Assembly (NCBI RefSeq): GCF_003149515.1
Contig: NZ_CP029145.1
Location: 2,542,001 to 2,606,000 of the forward strand
Length of the DNA: 64,000 nucleotides
From: Hymenobacter nivis
GTDB lineage: Bacteria > Bacteroidota > Bacteroidia > Cytophagales > Hymenobacteraceae
Direction of reading: 5' to 3'
In this document: in pieces, positions 34,959 through 43,413 of the stretch
Position numbering within the stretch: position 1 is the stretch's first letter
Layout: every line of letters begins with the position of its first letter
Notes under the pieces: model-generated
The model's database searches: none
Seen by the model: the letters and a program-made list of their open reading frames with translations, nothing else
What the model was told of the DNA's origin: nothing
Translations under genes and position numbers: made by a program

Positions 34959-36719
34959 CTACTCAAACAGCGACGTTTTGAAAACTTCCGGCGGCTTGAT
35001 GGCGGCTTTGCGGGCGGCGAAGTAGGCGGCGGCTTCGTCTACCGATTTGGTGTTAAACGTCATCTCCTTGGCTAGCATGCCTTTGCGGCCCATGAGCACA
35101 CCGTAGCGAGTGTCGGCGTAACCGTCGGTGTGGTGGGCGTCGGGGTTGATGCTGAGCTGCACGCCTTGGTCGAGGGCGTAGCGCACCCAGCGCCAGTCGA
35201 GGTCGAGGCGCCAGGGGTTGGCGTTGATTTCGATGATGACCTGGTGCTGGGCGCAGGCATCGATGACGGCCTTGTAATCAATGGGGTAGCCCTGGCGGCG
35301 CAGCAACAGGCGGCCGGTGGGGTGGCCCAGCATGGTGCAGTAGGGGTTGGCGATGGCGCGCAGCAGGCGGTCGGTGGCCTTGCGCTCGTCCATTTTCAGG
35401 TTGGAGTGCACCGAGGCCACGATGAAATCGAAGCTCGCCAGCACTTCGGGCGCGTAGTCCAGGGCCCCGTCGCTGAGGATGTCGCTTTCTATGCCCTTGA
35501 AAATGCGGAAGGGCGCCAGTTCCGCGTTGAGCTTGTCGATTTCCTGGTGCTGCTGGCGCACGCGGTCGGCGCTGAGACCGTTGGCGTAGTGGGCGGCCTG
35601 CGAGTGGTCGCAGATTCCGAGGTACTCGAAGCCGTGGTCGCGCAGCCAGATAGCCATTTCGCGCAGCGAGTGGTTGCCATCAGAGTAGGTGCTGTGGTTG
35701 TGCAGCGAGCCGCGGATATCGCCGTCTTCGAGCAGGCGGGGTAGCTTGTTTTCGGCAGCCAGCGCGATTTCGCCCAGGCCCTCGCGCAGCTCGGGCACCA
35801 GGTATTGCAGGCCAGCGCGCTCGTATAGAGCCTCTTCGCGCTCGAATTTCTCGCGGCGGGCCCACTGGCGCAGCGTAGCGGGCTGGCCGGGGCCCAGGCC
35901 GGCGGCGTTGGGCAGTAGCTCGGCGAGGTGCGTTTCGGTGGCGGTTTGGAGGAACAGCTCGTTCACGAAATCGGCGGGGGCCACTAGCAGCACTTCCACG
36001 GCCACGCCCGAGCCGGCGGCGGTGCCGCGCCAGGCGAAGGGCCCCGAGAGCGCCGGCGCGGGCACCAGGCCTTCGAGCGAATTGAGCAGGTCGTGGGCCA
36101 TTTCGGGCGCGTCGGTGGCGGCCACCAGGGCCACGGTTTCCACAGTTTCGAGGCGGCGGCGGGTTTCGCCGGCCACCGCCACCTGCTCGGTGCCAAGGGC
36201 TTCGCGGAGGCGGCGGGCCAGGGCCTCGGCCAGCTCCTCGGCCTGCGGGTAGAGCAGCTTGCCCTTGCTTTGGTCCGTGAATTCGAGGGCTTCCAGGATG
36301 CCCTGCTGGGTTTTCTGGCCGAAACCCTTGAGCTTGCTCACCTGGTCGGCCTCGGCGGCGGCGCGCAGCTGCTCGGCGCTTTCAATGCCTAGCTCGCGCC
36401 ACAGGGCCCTGATCTTTTTCGGGCCGATACCCTTAATTTTCAGTAGCTCCACCACGCCGGGCGGGGTGGCGGCGAGCAGGCGCTGCAAGTCGGAGAACGT
36501 GCCCGTGTCGAGCAGTTCTGCCACTTTGGCGGCGGCGGTTTTGCTCAGGCCGGTGCGGTCGGGCAGGCCGGAGCGCTCTACCTCGGCCACCGGGAAGCTC
36601 AGGGCTTCCAGGGCCGTAGCAGTGCCTTCGATGGCCCTGATTTTGAAGGGATTTTCGTCGTGCAGCTCCATGAGCTGCGCCGCTAGCCGGAAGGCGCGGG
36701 TAAGGGCGCGGTTGTCCAC
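34959..36719 (-). CDS. PolX-like protein: PHP exonuclease domain with degenerate polymerase site
   Basis: 586 aa, GTG start at 36719. Layout is that of bacterial PolX: helix-hairpin-helix 8-kDa and fingers regions (about 1-170, with LLKIKGIGPKKIRAL and KLKGFGQKTQQGI), nucleotidyltransferase palm (about 180-310) and a C-terminal PHP domain. The PHP metal motifs are intact: HNHSTYSDG (340-348), ICDHSQ, GIESDIL, ASVHSN, HPTGR and PDAHHTDG. In the palm, the position of the usual GSxRRG...DxD reads GETRRRLETVET (184-195) and the third carboxylate is VAVEVLL, so the catalytic aspartates appear lost. It probably keeps a 3'-5' exonuclease or phosphoesterase role in repair. Confidence 0.88.
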   Translation of the reverse strand: MDNRALTRAFRLAAQLMELHDENPFKIRAIEGTATALEALSFPVAEVERSGLPDRTGLSKTAAAKVAELLDTGTFSDLQRLLAATPPGVVELLKIKGIGPKKIRALWRELGIESAEQLRAAAEADQVSKLKGFGQKTQQGILEALEFTDQSKGKLLYPQAEELAEALARRLREALGTEQVAVAGETRRRLETVETVALVAATDAPEMAHDLLNSLEGLVPAPALSGPFAWRGTAAGSGVAVEVLLVAPADFVNELFLQTATETHLAELLPNAAGLGPGQPATLRQWARREKFEREEALYERAGLQYLVPELREGLGEIALAAENKLPRLLEDGDIRGSLHNHSTYSDGNHSLREMAIWLRDHGFEYLGICDHSQAAHYANGLSADRVRQQHQEIDKLNAELAPFRIFKGIESDILSDGALDYAPEVLASFDFIVASVHSNLKMDERKATDRLLRAIANPYCTMLGHPTGRLLLRRQGYPIDYKAVIDACAQHQVIIEINANPWRLDLDWRWVRYALDQGVQLSINPDAHHTDGYADTRYGVLMGRKGMLAKEMTFNTKSVDEAAAYFAARKAAIKPPEVFKTSLFE

Positions 36720-36741
36720 AGGAATAGGTCGTTTGGGTGAG

Positions 36742-36749
36742 CGAAGGTA
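36742..36749 (-). promoter_or_regulatory. -7-like element for polX
   Basis: TACCTTCG on the minus strand differs from TAnnTTTG at one base and would give a leader of about 17 nt. Confidence 0.35.
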
Positions 36750-36833
36750 CCGCTGAGCGTAGCTTGCAGCTGGCAGCCGGGGCCCTACCGGGGCGCCCGC
36801 TGTTTCTTGTTGCCTACGTTAATCTCCTTGCTC

Positions 36834-37235
36834 ATGGCCCTTTCCTTCCCCCGCTGGCTGGCGGTGCTGCCGCTGGCACTCGTGGCCGCCACGTGCCAGT
36901 CGCCCCGCCCCGACCGCCTACCCACTTCCCCCGCCGACTTGCAGGGCACGTGGCTGCAATCGAACGAAGAAAGCCGCGGCGACACGCTCGTGTACCGGCC
37001 CAACACCTACAAATTTCCGCCCAGCCGCGGCCGTACGGGCTTTGCCGTGGGGCAAGCGGGCCGCTTCACCGAGTTCGATATTGCGCCCACTGATGGCCTG
37101 GAAGGGCACGAGGGCACCTGGACGGCCCCCGACGCCGCCCACCTGCGCATCCACCTCAATGACAACAGCGCGCCCGACTACACCTTGGAAATCATTTCCT
37201 TGCATAACGGCGTGCTGAAGCTGCGGCGGCCGTAG
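36834..37235 (+). CDS. Hypothetical lipoprotein with lipocalin-like domain
   Basis: 133 aa from ATG 36834. The N-terminus MALSFPRWLAVLPLALVAATC has a Cys at 21 after a hydrophobic stretch, a non-standard lipobox (AATC). The mature part starts LQGTWLQSNEE, a GTW motif typical of lipocalin-like strands, followed by alternating strands to VLKLRRP. Function unknown; divergent from polX. Confidence 0.65.
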   Translation: MALSFPRWLAVLPLALVAATCQSPRPDRLPTSPADLQGTWLQSNEESRGDTLVYRPNTYKFPPSRGRTGFAVGQAGRFTEFDIAPTDGLEGHEGTWTAPDAAHLRIHLNDNSAPDYTLEIISLHNGVLKLRRP

Positions 37236-37282
37236 GGCCCCTGGCGTTGCCGGGGCATTATCTTCGCTGGCATTCCCGCCCA

Positions 37283-37345
37283 GCGCCAGGGCCGTGCGCG
37301 CCGCCGGGGCGTGCGGGGCCCCACCGGCGCGCACGGCCCTGGCGC
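37283..37345. repeat. Perfect 21-bp GC-rich inverted repeat
   Basis: Arms 37283-37303 and 37325-37345 (core GGGCCGTGCGCGCC) are exact complements around a 21-nt loop. It lies 48 bp after the lipoprotein stop and 46 bp before the GH13 start. Confidence 0.85.
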
Positions 37346-37391
37346 GCCGCGCCGGTGCGGTGGGTTTTCCGTCGATTACCTCGTCCTTCGC

Positions 37392-39284
37392 ATGAAATTT
37401 TTTCCATTATCCGTCCTGGCTTTGGCTGGGGCACTGGCCGTTTCGACGGCGCACACGGCCCCGCTGGGGGGCCCCAAAGCAGCCCCGGCCTACGGCCAAA
37501 AAGCCGGCGCGGCCATCGACCGCATCGACCCCACCTACTGGTTTGTGGGCATGAAGAACCCCCAGGTGCAGTTGCTGGTGCACGGCCCCGGCCTGGCCAG
37601 CAGCACGGTGGAGCAGCCCAACTACCCCGGCGTCACCCTCGACAAAGTGGAGAAGCTAACCAGCCCCAACTACTTGTTGCTCAGCCTCACAGTACGGCCC
37701 GATGCCAAGCCGGGCAAGATCAAGCTGCAATTCAAAGGTGCTAAGAACTTCACGTACAGCTACGAGCTGCGGGCCCGCAACCCCGACCCCGACCGCACCC
37801 AGGGCCTCACGCAGGCCGACTTCATTTACATGCTGATGCCGGACCGTTTTTCGAACGGCGACCCGAAGAACGACGTGGTGAAGGGCACCCGCGTGAACCA
37901 CGTGGCCCGCGACTCAATGTATGCCCGCCACGGCGGTGATTTGAAAGGCATCGAGAACCACTTCGGCTACCTCAAGCAACTGGGCGTCACGGCCGTCTGG
38001 CCCACGCCGCTCGTGGAAAACGACATGCCCAAGGCCAGCTACCACGGCTACGCCGTGACGGACTGCTACAAAATTGACCCGCGCTACGGCACCAACGCCG
38101 AATACGTGCAGTTTGTGAAAAAAGCGCACAAACAGGGCCTTAAAGTGGTGCAGGACATTGTGCTAAACCACTGGGGCAGCTATAATTACCTATTCCTGGA
38201 CCAGCCAGCGGCCGACTGGTTCCACGCCTTTCCCACCTTCACGCGCAGCAACTACAACGCCTACGTCCTCAACGACCCGCACGGGGCGGCCATCGACCGC
38301 AAGCTGGAAAACGACGGCTGGTTCGACACCACCATGCCCGACGTGAACCAGAGTAACCCACTGGTGGCGACGTACTTGATTCAGAACTTTTTGTGGTGGG
38401 TGGAGAGCACCGGCCTCGACGGATACCGCATCGACACGTACCCGTATTCGGAGCCGCAGTTCCTCATGGCCTGGGGCAAGGCCATTGCCGACGAGTACCC
38501 CAAGCTGGCTCTGTTTGGCGAGGCCTGGGAGGGCACCGAGGCCGAGCAAGCGTTCTTCGCGCAGAACATTTTCCCGCCCGTCAACGGCTTCAGGTCGAAC
38601 CTGCCGGGCGTACTCGATTTTCAGGTTTGCTTCGGTATCGGCGACGCGCTGAAAGGCGACGGCGGCGATTTGAACAAGCTGTACCGCGCCTTGCAGGGCG
38701 ACTGGATGTACACCGACGCCACGCGCAACGTGCCGTTTCTCGACAACCACGACATGAGCCGGTTCTATTCGGTGATTGGCGAAGACTTTGCGAAGTACAA
38801 GATGGGCCTGGCCTGGCTGCTGACGCTCCGCGGTACGCCGCAGCTGTACTACGGCACGGAGGTGCTGATGAAGAACTTCTCGGACCCTGACGGCAAGGTG
38901 CGCGAGGACTTCCCCGGCGGCTGGGCCGGCGACAAAACCGACTATTTCACGGCCCGCCCGGGGCCAGCCGGCGAGGCCTTCGACTACGTGAGCAAACTGG
39001 CCAACTACCGCAAAACCCACCCCGTGCTCAGCAGCGGCAAGCTCATGCAGTTCATTCCGCAGGACGGCGTGTACACCTACTTCCGCTACACCGATGCGGG
39101 CGAGTGCGTGATGGTCATCGCCAACAACACCAAGGACGCTAAGCAAGTGGATGGCAGCCGCTTCGCTGAGCGCACCGCCGGCTTTACTTCGGGCCAGGAC
39201 GTGGTGACCGGGGCCCCGGTGCCCGACCTGAAAACCCTCGCCGTGCCCGCCCGCACGGTCATGGTGGTCGAACTCAAAAAATAG
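37392..39284 (+). CDS. Alpha-amylase family GH13 enzyme (cyclomaltodextrinase/neopullulanase-like)
   Basis: 630 aa from ATG 37392, with signal peptide ending near AHTAP (about 24). An N-terminal beta domain (about 45-130, YWFVGMKNPQVQLLVHG) like the CBM34-type N-domain precedes the (beta/alpha)8 barrel: QADFIYMLMPDRFSNGD, AVWPTPLVEND, VVQDIVLNHWG, DGYRIDTY (nucleophile Asp near 347), LFGEAW (acid Glu near 377) and FLDNHD (Asp near 453). A C-terminal beta domain follows. It probably splits maltodextrins or cyclodextrins in the periplasm. The MFS sugar carrier 64 bp downstream is its likely partner. Confidence 0.93.
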   Translation: MKFFPLSVLALAGALAVSTAHTAPLGGPKAAPAYGQKAGAAIDRIDPTYWFVGMKNPQVQLLVHGPGLASSTVEQPNYPGVTLDKVEKLTSPNYLLLSLTVRPDAKPGKIKLQFKGAKNFTYSYELRARNPDPDRTQGLTQADFIYMLMPDRFSNGDPKNDVVKGTRVNHVARDSMYARHGGDLKGIENHFGYLKQLGVTAVWPTPLVENDMPKASYHGYAVTDCYKIDPRYGTNAEYVQFVKKAHKQGLKVVQDIVLNHWGSYNYLFLDQPAADWFHAFPTFTRSNYNAYVLNDPHGAAIDRKLENDGWFDTTMPDVNQSNPLVATYLIQNFLWWVESTGLDGYRIDTYPYSEPQFLMAWGKAIADEYPKLALFGEAWEGTEAEQAFFAQNIFPPVNGFRSNLPGVLDFQVCFGIGDALKGDGGDLNKLYRALQGDWMYTDATRNVPFLDNHDMSRFYSVIGEDFAKYKMGLAWLLTLRGTPQLYYGTEVLMKNFSDPDGKVREDFPGGWAGDKTDYFTARPGPAGEAFDYVSKLANYRKTHPVLSSGKLMQFIPQDGVYTYFRYTDAGECVMVIANNTKDAKQVDGSRFAERTAGFTSGQDVVTGAPVPDLKTLAVPARTVMVVELKK

Positions 39285-39348
39285 ATTTGGAAATGGGGCC
39301 CTGGGGCCCCATCTTCATCGCGCATCTTCCTAAATCCCACCTACTTCT

Positions 39349-40755
39349 ATGGCCGCTGGAGTCATCACGTCCGCCCATTCTACCCACGCCAAGCCGCGCC
39401 TTTCGTTCTGGCAAATCTGGAACATGAGCTTCGGCTTCCTCGGCATCCAGTTCGGCTTTGCGCTGCAAAACGCCAACGTGAGCCGGATTTTCGAGACGAT
39501 GGGCGCCAAAACCGATGAAATCGCCTTTTTGTGGCTGGCCGCGCCCGCCACGGGCCTCATCGTGCAGCCCATCATCGGCTACCTATCCGACCGCACCTGG
39601 AGCCCGCGCTGGGGCCGGCGCCGGCCCTACTTCCTGATTGGAGCCATTTTAGCGTCGATTTCGCTGCTCATTATGCCCAACGTGACGGCCCTGTGGATGG
39701 CGGCCGGCATGCTCTGGATCATGGATTCGAGCATCAACATCAGCATGGAGCCGTTCCGGGCCCTGGTGGGCGACTTGCTGCCCTCGGAGCAGCGCACTAC
39801 GGGCTTCGCGGCCCAGACGTTTTTCATTGGCGTGGGGGCCGTGGTGGCCTCGTCGCTGCCCTGGGTGCTCACCAACTGGTTCCATGTAGCCAACGTGGCA
39901 GCGGCAGGCCACATCCCGGCGTCGGTGCGCTACTCGTTTACGGCGGGCGGCGTGGTGTTTTTCCTGGCCGTGCTCTGGACGGTGCTGCGCACCCGCGAAT
40001 ACCCGCCCGCCGACCTGGCCGAGTTCGAGGCCGAAAAGGCCCGCACATCTGGCATCGCGCACGGCTTCAAGGAGTCGTTTGCCGGCATTTTCAAGATGCC
40101 CAAAACCATGCGCCAGCTGGCTGTGGTGCAGTTTTTCTCGTGGTTCGCGCTGTTTTCGATGTGGATTTACACCACGCAGGCCGTCACCAGCCACGTTTTC
40201 CACACCACCGATACTACTTCGGCGCTCTACAACAAAGGCGGCGACTGGGTGGGCGTGTGCTTTTCGGTGTACAACGGCTTGTCGGCCGTGATGGCGCTGC
40301 TGCTGCCCGTGGTGGCGCGCCGCACCAGCCGGCGCTTCACCCACATGCTGGCGCTGGTGCTGGGCGGGCTAGGGTTGATTTCCATTTACTTCATCCACGA
40401 CTACCACTACATTTTGCTGTCGATGGTGGGCGTGGGCATTGCCTGGGCCAGCATCCTGAGCGTGCCCTACGCCATGCTGGCGGGGGCCCTGCCGTCCAAT
40501 AAAATGGGCTACTACATGGGCGTGTTCAACTTTTTCGTGGTGCTGCCGCAGGGCGCGGCCGGCCTCATCTTGGGGCCCCTCACGAAGCACGTTTTCCACG
40601 GCCAGTCCATTTACACGCTGATGGTGGGCGGCGCCGCGATGATCATTGCCGGCCTGCTCACCCTCACCGTGGACGATGTGGACGACGTGCCCGTGGCCAC
40701 CACCGGCGAGCCAGCCGAGAACTTCGGCTACGGCACCCCCGCCACCCGGGCGTAG
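39349..40755 (+). CDS. MFS sugar transporter (SLC45/maltose-type)
   Basis: 468 aa with twelve hydrophobic helices. The MFS loop 2-3 signature appears as GYLSDRTWSPRWGRRRPYFLIG (in two halves, GYLSDRTWS and RWGRRRPYF), and helix 1 has FWQIWNMSFGFLGIQFGFALQNAN, typical of the GPH/SLC45 group found beside amylases in Bacteroidota. It likely imports maltose or short maltodextrins made by the GH13 enzyme. The C-terminal tail carries an acidic DDVDDV run. Confidence 0.92.
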   Translation: MAAGVITSAHSTHAKPRLSFWQIWNMSFGFLGIQFGFALQNANVSRIFETMGAKTDEIAFLWLAAPATGLIVQPIIGYLSDRTWSPRWGRRRPYFLIGAILASISLLIMPNVTALWMAAGMLWIMDSSINISMEPFRALVGDLLPSEQRTTGFAAQTFFIGVGAVVASSLPWVLTNWFHVANVAAAGHIPASVRYSFTAGGVVFFLAVLWTVLRTREYPPADLAEFEAEKARTSGIAHGFKESFAGIFKMPKTMRQLAVVQFFSWFALFSMWIYTTQAVTSHVFHTTDTTSALYNKGGDWVGVCFSVYNGLSAVMALLLPVVARRTSRRFTHMLALVLGGLGLISIYFIHDYHYILLSMVGVGIAWASILSVPYAMLAGALPSNKMGYYMGVFNFFVVLPQGAAGLILGPLTKHVFHGQSIYTLMVGGAAMIIAGLLTLTVDDVDDVPVATTGEPAENFGYGTPATRA

Positions 40756-40768
40756 TTTTTGCCTCGTT

Positions 40769-40837
40769 GTCATTCCGAGCGCAGGGAGGAATCTGGGCCA
40801 AACACAGCTTCAGATTCCTCCCTGCGCTCGGAATGAC
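40769..40837. repeat. Perfect 27-bp inverted repeat, GTCATTCCGAG type
   Basis: Arms 40769-40795 (starts GTCATTCCGAGCGCAG) and 40811-40837 are exact complements around a 15-nt loop, 13 bp after the transporter stop. It can act as a terminator hairpin, but the repeated sequence suggests a dispersed element. Confidence 0.9.
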
Positions 40838-40851
40838 GTTTTTCCTCCCCT

Positions 40852-41337
40852 ATGCTACTTCGCTTTGCCCTGCTGGCCGCCCTGGCCGCCGCTCCCTTCA
40901 GCCCCGCCGCGGCCCAAACCGCGCCGGGGGCCCCATCTGCTAAATTGGTGGCCAACTGGGGCCTCACCGACCTGGCCGCCGCGCAAGCCAAGGCCAAGGC
41001 CACCGGCCGGCCCATCGTGGCTGTGTTTTCGGGTTCCGACTGGTGCGCGCCGTGCGTGAAGTACGAGCGCGAGGTATTTGCCCAGCCCGCCTTCGTGGCC
41101 TACGCCAAGGACCGGCTGGTGCTGGCCCATTTCGACTTCCCGCAGAAGCCCCAGAACCAGCCCGCGCCCGCCCAAATCAAGCGTAACGACGCGGCCAAAG
41201 CGCAGCTTAACCGCGAGGGCGAGTTCCCGTTGGCCGTGGTGGTGGCACCCGACGGCAAAATCCTGGGCAAGATTGGCTACGTCACTGGGGGCCCCACGGG
41301 CTTCGAGGCGTACCTGAAAACGTTGCTGGGCAAGTAG
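40852..41337 (+). CDS. Thioredoxin-fold protein (secreted)
   Basis: 161 aa. Signal peptide (ALLAALAAAPFSPAAAQ, cleavage near 22). The thioredoxin fold is shown by PIVAVFSGSDWCAPCVKYE (CxxC near 63-66) and the cis-Pro region GEFPLAVVVAPDGKILGKIGY. The form FSGSDWCxPC is seen in Bacteroidota thioredoxin-like proteins of the periplasm. It may reduce or form disulfides; substrate unknown. Confidence 0.88.
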   Translation: MLLRFALLAALAAAPFSPAAAQTAPGAPSAKLVANWGLTDLAAAQAKAKATGRPIVAVFSGSDWCAPCVKYEREVFAQPAFVAYAKDRLVLAHFDFPQKPQNQPAPAQIKRNDAAKAQLNREGEFPLAVVVAPDGKILGKIGYVTGGPTGFEAYLKTLLGK

Positions 41338-41362
41338 TTATTTCTGAAGGAATAGAATAAAG

Positions 41363-41413
41363 AAAGGCCGTCATGCTCATCTGGCGTCCGCCTGTCGAAG
41401 CATGACGGCCTTT
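41363..41413. terminator. Bidirectional terminator, GTCATGCT repeat family
   Basis: Perfect 15-bp arms AAAGGCCGTCATGCT (41363-41377) and its complement (41399-41413), between the convergent thioredoxin and LLM genes. TTTT follows on the plus side. Confidence 0.8.
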
Positions 41414-41437
41414 TCTGGCTGCTTTCTCAACTACCGG

Positions 41438-42490
41438 CTAAGCCGACACCAACGCCTCCCGCACCAGCGGGGCCACGCGCGTACCGAGCAGCTCGATGGC
41501 GTGCAGCATTTTGGCGTGGGGCAGCAGCAGGTTAGTCATCTGGATGGAGATGCGCGCCAGGCCGCCCAGTGACTCGCTGACGGCCAGCAGCTTGGCGGCC
41601 ACCGTTTCGGGGTCGCCGATCATGAAGGCGCCGCGGGGGCCCCGGGTGGCGTCGTACTGCCCGCGGGTGGGCGCCGGGAAGCCGCGCTCCTTGCTGATGG
41701 TGGTGAACATTTGGGCGTAGCCGGGGTAGAAATCGTCGGCCGCCTGCTGGGTGGTGTCGCCCACGAAGCCGAAGACGTGGACGCCCACTTTCAGCTGCTC
41801 GGCGGGGTGGCCGGCGCGGCGGCCAGCCTCGCGGTACAGGTCCACGAGCGGGCGGAAGCGGTGCGGCTCGCCGCCGATGATGGCAATCATGAGAGGCAGG
41901 CCGAGGGTGCCGGCGCGCACGAACGACTCGGGCGTGCCGCCCACGCCGAGCCAGATGGGCAGCTTTTCTTGCAGCGGGCGCGGGTAAATACCCTGGTTTT
42001 TGAGCGGGGCCCGGTACCGGCCCGACCACGTAACGTTGGCGTTGTCACGGATTTTCAGCAGCAAATCCAGCTTCTCGGTGAAGAGCGAATCGTAATCGTT
42101 CAGGTTGAGGCCAAAGAGCGGAAATGCCTCCGTGAACGAGCCGCGGCCCACAATGAGCGCCGCCCGGCCCTGCGAAAGCAGGTCGAGCGTGGCAAAGTTC
42201 TGGAACACGCGCACCGGGTCGTCGGCGCTGAGCACGGTCACGGCGCTGTTGAGATGGATGCGCTTGGTGCGGGCCGCGGCGGCCGCCAGAATCATGGCCG
42301 GGGCCGCGTCGAGGAAGTCGCGCCGGTGGTGCTCGCCGATGCCGAAGGTGTCAAGGCCCACTTCGTCGGCCAGCGCAATTTCTTCCAGCAACTGCTGCAT
42401 CCGGTCGGCCGGGCCGATGGGTTGGCCCGTGGCCGGGTCAATGCCCGCCGCCACGAAGCTGTCGATGCCGATTAAGAGTTGGTTGCTCAT
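41438..42490 (-). CDS. LLM-class flavin-dependent oxidoreductase
   Basis: 350 aa. Luciferase-like TIM barrel: LADEVGLDTFGIGEHHRRDF, LNSAVTVLSADDPVRVFQNFATLDLLSQGRA-type block (in motifs SAVTVLSADDPVRV and FATLDLLSQGR), GRGSFTEAFPLFG and IWLGVGGTPES. Such enzymes use FMNH2 and oxygen or F420; the natural substrate is not predictable. Monocistronic between two GTCATGCT-family hairpins. Confidence 0.92.
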   Translation of the reverse strand: MSNQLLIGIDSFVAAGIDPATGQPIGPADRMQQLLEEIALADEVGLDTFGIGEHHRRDFLDAAPAMILAAAAARTKRIHLNSAVTVLSADDPVRVFQNFATLDLLSQGRAALIVGRGSFTEAFPLFGLNLNDYDSLFTEKLDLLLKIRDNANVTWSGRYRAPLKNQGIYPRPLQEKLPIWLGVGGTPESFVRAGTLGLPLMIAIIGGEPHRFRPLVDLYREAGRRAGHPAEQLKVGVHVFGFVGDTTQQAADDFYPGYAQMFTTISKERGFPAPTRGQYDATRGPRGAFMIGDPETVAAKLLAVSESLGGLARISIQMTNLLLPHAKMLHAIELLGTRVAPLVREALVSA

Positions 42491-42545
42491 GGGTTGTGTG
42501 GTTGAAAGTCTATACTGAGGGAGACGGGCCGTTCAAAGGAATCAG

Positions 42546-42609
42546 AACAGGCCGTCATGCTTCGGCTCCACTTCGTTTCGCGGACGCCAGATGAGCATGA
42601 CGGCCTGTT
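42546..42609. repeat. Inverted repeat, GTCATGCT family
   Basis: Arms AACAGGCCGTCATGCT (42546-42561) and its exact complement (42594-42609). It lies between two minus-strand genes and could terminate the upstream pirin gene. Confidence 0.8.
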
Positions 42610-42630
42610 CAACAACTAACTACCAACGAT

Positions 42631-43341
42631 TTAGTGGTTAACGGGAGCCTCAACCAGCAAAAACCGGGCGTCGGCGCTGGTTTCGAGGTGGATGGCGTCG
42701 GTATCCCAAATGCCCAGGCTGTCGCGGGTGCCTACCTCCTGGCCGGCTACGGTTACGGTGCCGCTAATGACGAACAGGAACACCATCTTATTCAACGGCT
42801 TGAGGGCGTAATCCACCGCGGTGGGCTGCTCGTAGTGGCCCAGCGAGAGCTTGGCGTTCTGGTTGATCCAGCAGTGGGCCTGGCCTTCCTCGTTGCTGAC
42901 GATGGTGGTGAGCTGGTTGCGGCGCTGCGCCTCCGGGAACTGGCGGCGCTGGTAGCGGGGCCCCACGTTTTGCAGCTTAGGCTCGATCCAGATTTGCAGG
43001 AAGTTCACCTCGTCCTCGCCCACGTTGTACTCCTCATGGCGCAGGCCCGAGCCGGCACTCATGATTTGCACGCCGCCGGGTGCTATCACCTCCGAGTAGC
43101 CCAGCGAGTCTTTGTGGTTCATGGAGCCAGCCAGCAGCACGGAAATGATTTCCATGTTGGCGTGCCCGTGGGTGCCGAAGCCGCCGCCGGGCTGCACAAA
43201 ATCGTCGTTAAACACCTTCAGCAGCCCGAAGCCGTTGCGCAGTGGGTTAGCGTATGAGCTGAAGCTCAGCGTGAAATTGCTTTGCAGCCAGCCAATGTCT
43301 TTGCGGCCACGGTCGGCAGCGCGGGTGAGGTGGGTTTGCAT
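42631..43341 (-). CDS. Pirin family protein (copy 1)
   Basis: 236 aa bicupin. The N-terminal cupin carries the metal motif GGGFGTHGHANMEIIS (His-x-His, about 53-68) and the later IMSAGSGLRHEEYN (His, Glu). NFLQIWIEPK follows. The C-terminal cupin (about 135-236) lacks obvious ligands. Pirins are iron-binding; some act as quercetinases, others as cofactors; the role here is unknown. It has a diverged paralogue just upstream (43414-44130). Confidence 0.93.
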   Translation of the reverse strand: MQTHLTRAADRGRKDIGWLQSNFTLSFSSYANPLRNGFGLLKVFNDDFVQPGGGFGTHGHANMEIISVLLAGSMNHKDSLGYSEVIAPGGVQIMSAGSGLRHEEYNVGEDEVNFLQIWIEPKLQNVGPRYQRRQFPEAQRRNQLTTIVSNEEGQAHCWINQNAKLSLGHYEQPTAVDYALKPLNKMVFLFVISGTVTVAGQEVGTRDSLGIWDTDAIHLETSADARFLLVEAPVNH

Positions 43342-43413
43342 GGGAAAAGCGTAGGTTATGGTAGAAATTAGGACCCCGGCGCGCGGCGCGGCCGGGGCGT
43401 TAGTGCCGGGCCC

